Below the pieces are notes generated by a model, which was not told the origin of the DNA, did not search any database, and saw nothing but the letters and a program-made list of their open reading frames with translations. Positions 6,181 through 6,319 of a DNA stretch of 6,319 bases are shown in pieces. Source of the stretch: an uncultured Bacteroidota bacterium (GTDB lineage: Bacteria; Bacteroidota; Bacteroidia; Chitinophagales; Chitinophagaceae); contig CAIWHI010000915.1 in assembly GCA_903912435.1 (NCBI GenBank), positions 1 to 6,319 of the forward strand, in the 5' to 3' direction. Position 1 is the first letter of the stretch; the number at the start of each line of letters is the position of its first letter. Both the position numbers and the translations under genes were made by a program.

Positions 6181-6208
6181 TTTTGACTTTTAACTTTTGA
6201 CTTTTAAC
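6181..6208 (+). repeat. Tandem heptad repeat, four copies of TTTTRAC
   Basis: Two perfect copies of the 14-base unit TTTTGACTTTTAAC lie head to tail (6181-6194 and 6195-6208), equal to four heptads TTTTRAC. The array runs directly into the rsmI start (TTTGAAAGG). Every unit has a TGA or TAA, so no reading frame crosses it. I recall similar TTTTGAC-type heptads in spacers of other Bacteroidota but cannot check that here. Confidence 0.85.
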
Positions 6209-6212
6209 TTTG
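6182..6212 (+). promoter_or_regulatory. Full Bacteroidota promoter match (TTTG, 19 bases, TAACTTTG) made by the heptad repeat
   Basis: TTTG at 6182-6185 is followed after exactly 19 bases by TAACTTTG (6205-6212), matching both the -33 TTTG and the -7 TAnnTTTG elements at canonical spacing. It is the best two-part promoter match in the window. The -7 box overlaps the TTG start codon of rsmI at 6210-6212, so a transcript from here would begin inside the rsmI coding sequence. It is therefore either an accident of the repeat, a promoter for something beyond the window, or a sign that the rsmI start is unusual. Confidence 0.35.
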
Positions 6213-6319
6213 AAAGGACTCTACCTCATTCCATCACCAATAGGCAATCTCGGGGATATCACCTACCGGGCGGTAGAGGTTATGAAGTCGGCAGAGGTAA
6301 TACTGTGTGAGGATACCCG
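6210..6319 (+). CDS. rsmI: 16S rRNA (cytidine(1402)-2'-O)-methyltransferase RsmI, N-terminal 36 codons (3' end beyond window)
   Basis: The translation begins MKGLYLIPSPIGNLGDITYR and continues to CEDT (33-36), with a partial Arg codon at the edge. LYLIPSPIGNLGDITYRA (4-21) and the CEDTR end match the start of the tetrapyrrole-methylase-fold RsmI family, which uses S-adenosylmethionine to 2'-O-methylate C1402 of 16S rRNA in the ribosomal P-site region. The start must be the TTG at 6210-6212: an in-frame TGA lies at 6198-6200, no ATG or GTG lies between, and the next ATG (Met25) would remove the conserved PIGN motif. No Shine-Dalgarno sequence is visible, and a heptad repeat abuts the start. 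The family is clear; the rest of the protein cannot be seen. Confidence 0.9.
   Translation, partial: MKGLYLIPSPIGNLGDITYRAVEVMKSAEVILCEDT

Overview
The window reads as a chromosomal segment of a Bacteroidota bacterium, probably of the Chitinophagaceae/Sphingobacteriia type (inference). The evidence is a secreted enzyme ending in a type IX secretion (T9SS) type A sorting domain, several promoters with the Bacteroidota -7 box TAnnTTTG, mostly weak or absent Shine-Dalgarno sequences, AT-rich spacers, and protein families with strong Bacteroidota flavour. It is mostly housekeeping and envelope/secretion content. I see no CRISPR array, transposon, tRNA or rRNA, and no clear undescribed multi-gene system.

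Layout. The left two thirds is on the minus strand. Running leftwards from a divergent promoter region at 4764-4915 are: a secreted M1 zinc aminopeptidase (3090-4763) interrupted by one in-frame TAG; a secreted PhoD-type phosphodiesterase/alkaline phosphatase with a T9SS tail (1110-2993), followed by a strong intrinsic terminator (1052-1087); and, from its own promoter, the first 306 codons of a TMTC-like GT-C membrane glycosyltransferase (1-918) that runs off the left edge. The right third is on the plus strand: pssA (4916-5800), purS (5825-6076) and the first 36 codons of rsmI (from 6210), which runs off the right edge.

Spacers. 919-1109 holds the phoD terminator and the glycosyltransferase promoter. 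2994-3089 holds only a weak promoter-like box. 4764-4915 holds two divergent -7 boxes, each directly preceded by one arm of a 13-bp inverted repeat. 5801-5824 is a short operon-like gap. 6077-6209 holds an imperfect hairpin and a four-copy TTTTRAC heptad repeat that runs into the rsmI start. No gene-free stretch exceeds 300 bases.

How the genes relate. The left block is outward-facing: a membrane glycosyltransferase, a surface or secreted phosphate-releasing enzyme and a periplasmic or secreted peptidase. The right block is core metabolism: phosphatidylserine synthesis, a purine synthesis subunit and 16S rRNA modification. They share no pathway. The only visible link between the blocks is the shared sequence at the two divergent promoters. 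The points most worth a second look are the amber codon in the otherwise intact peptidase, that shared promoter element, and the heptad repeat that forms a textbook promoter on top of the rsmI start codon.
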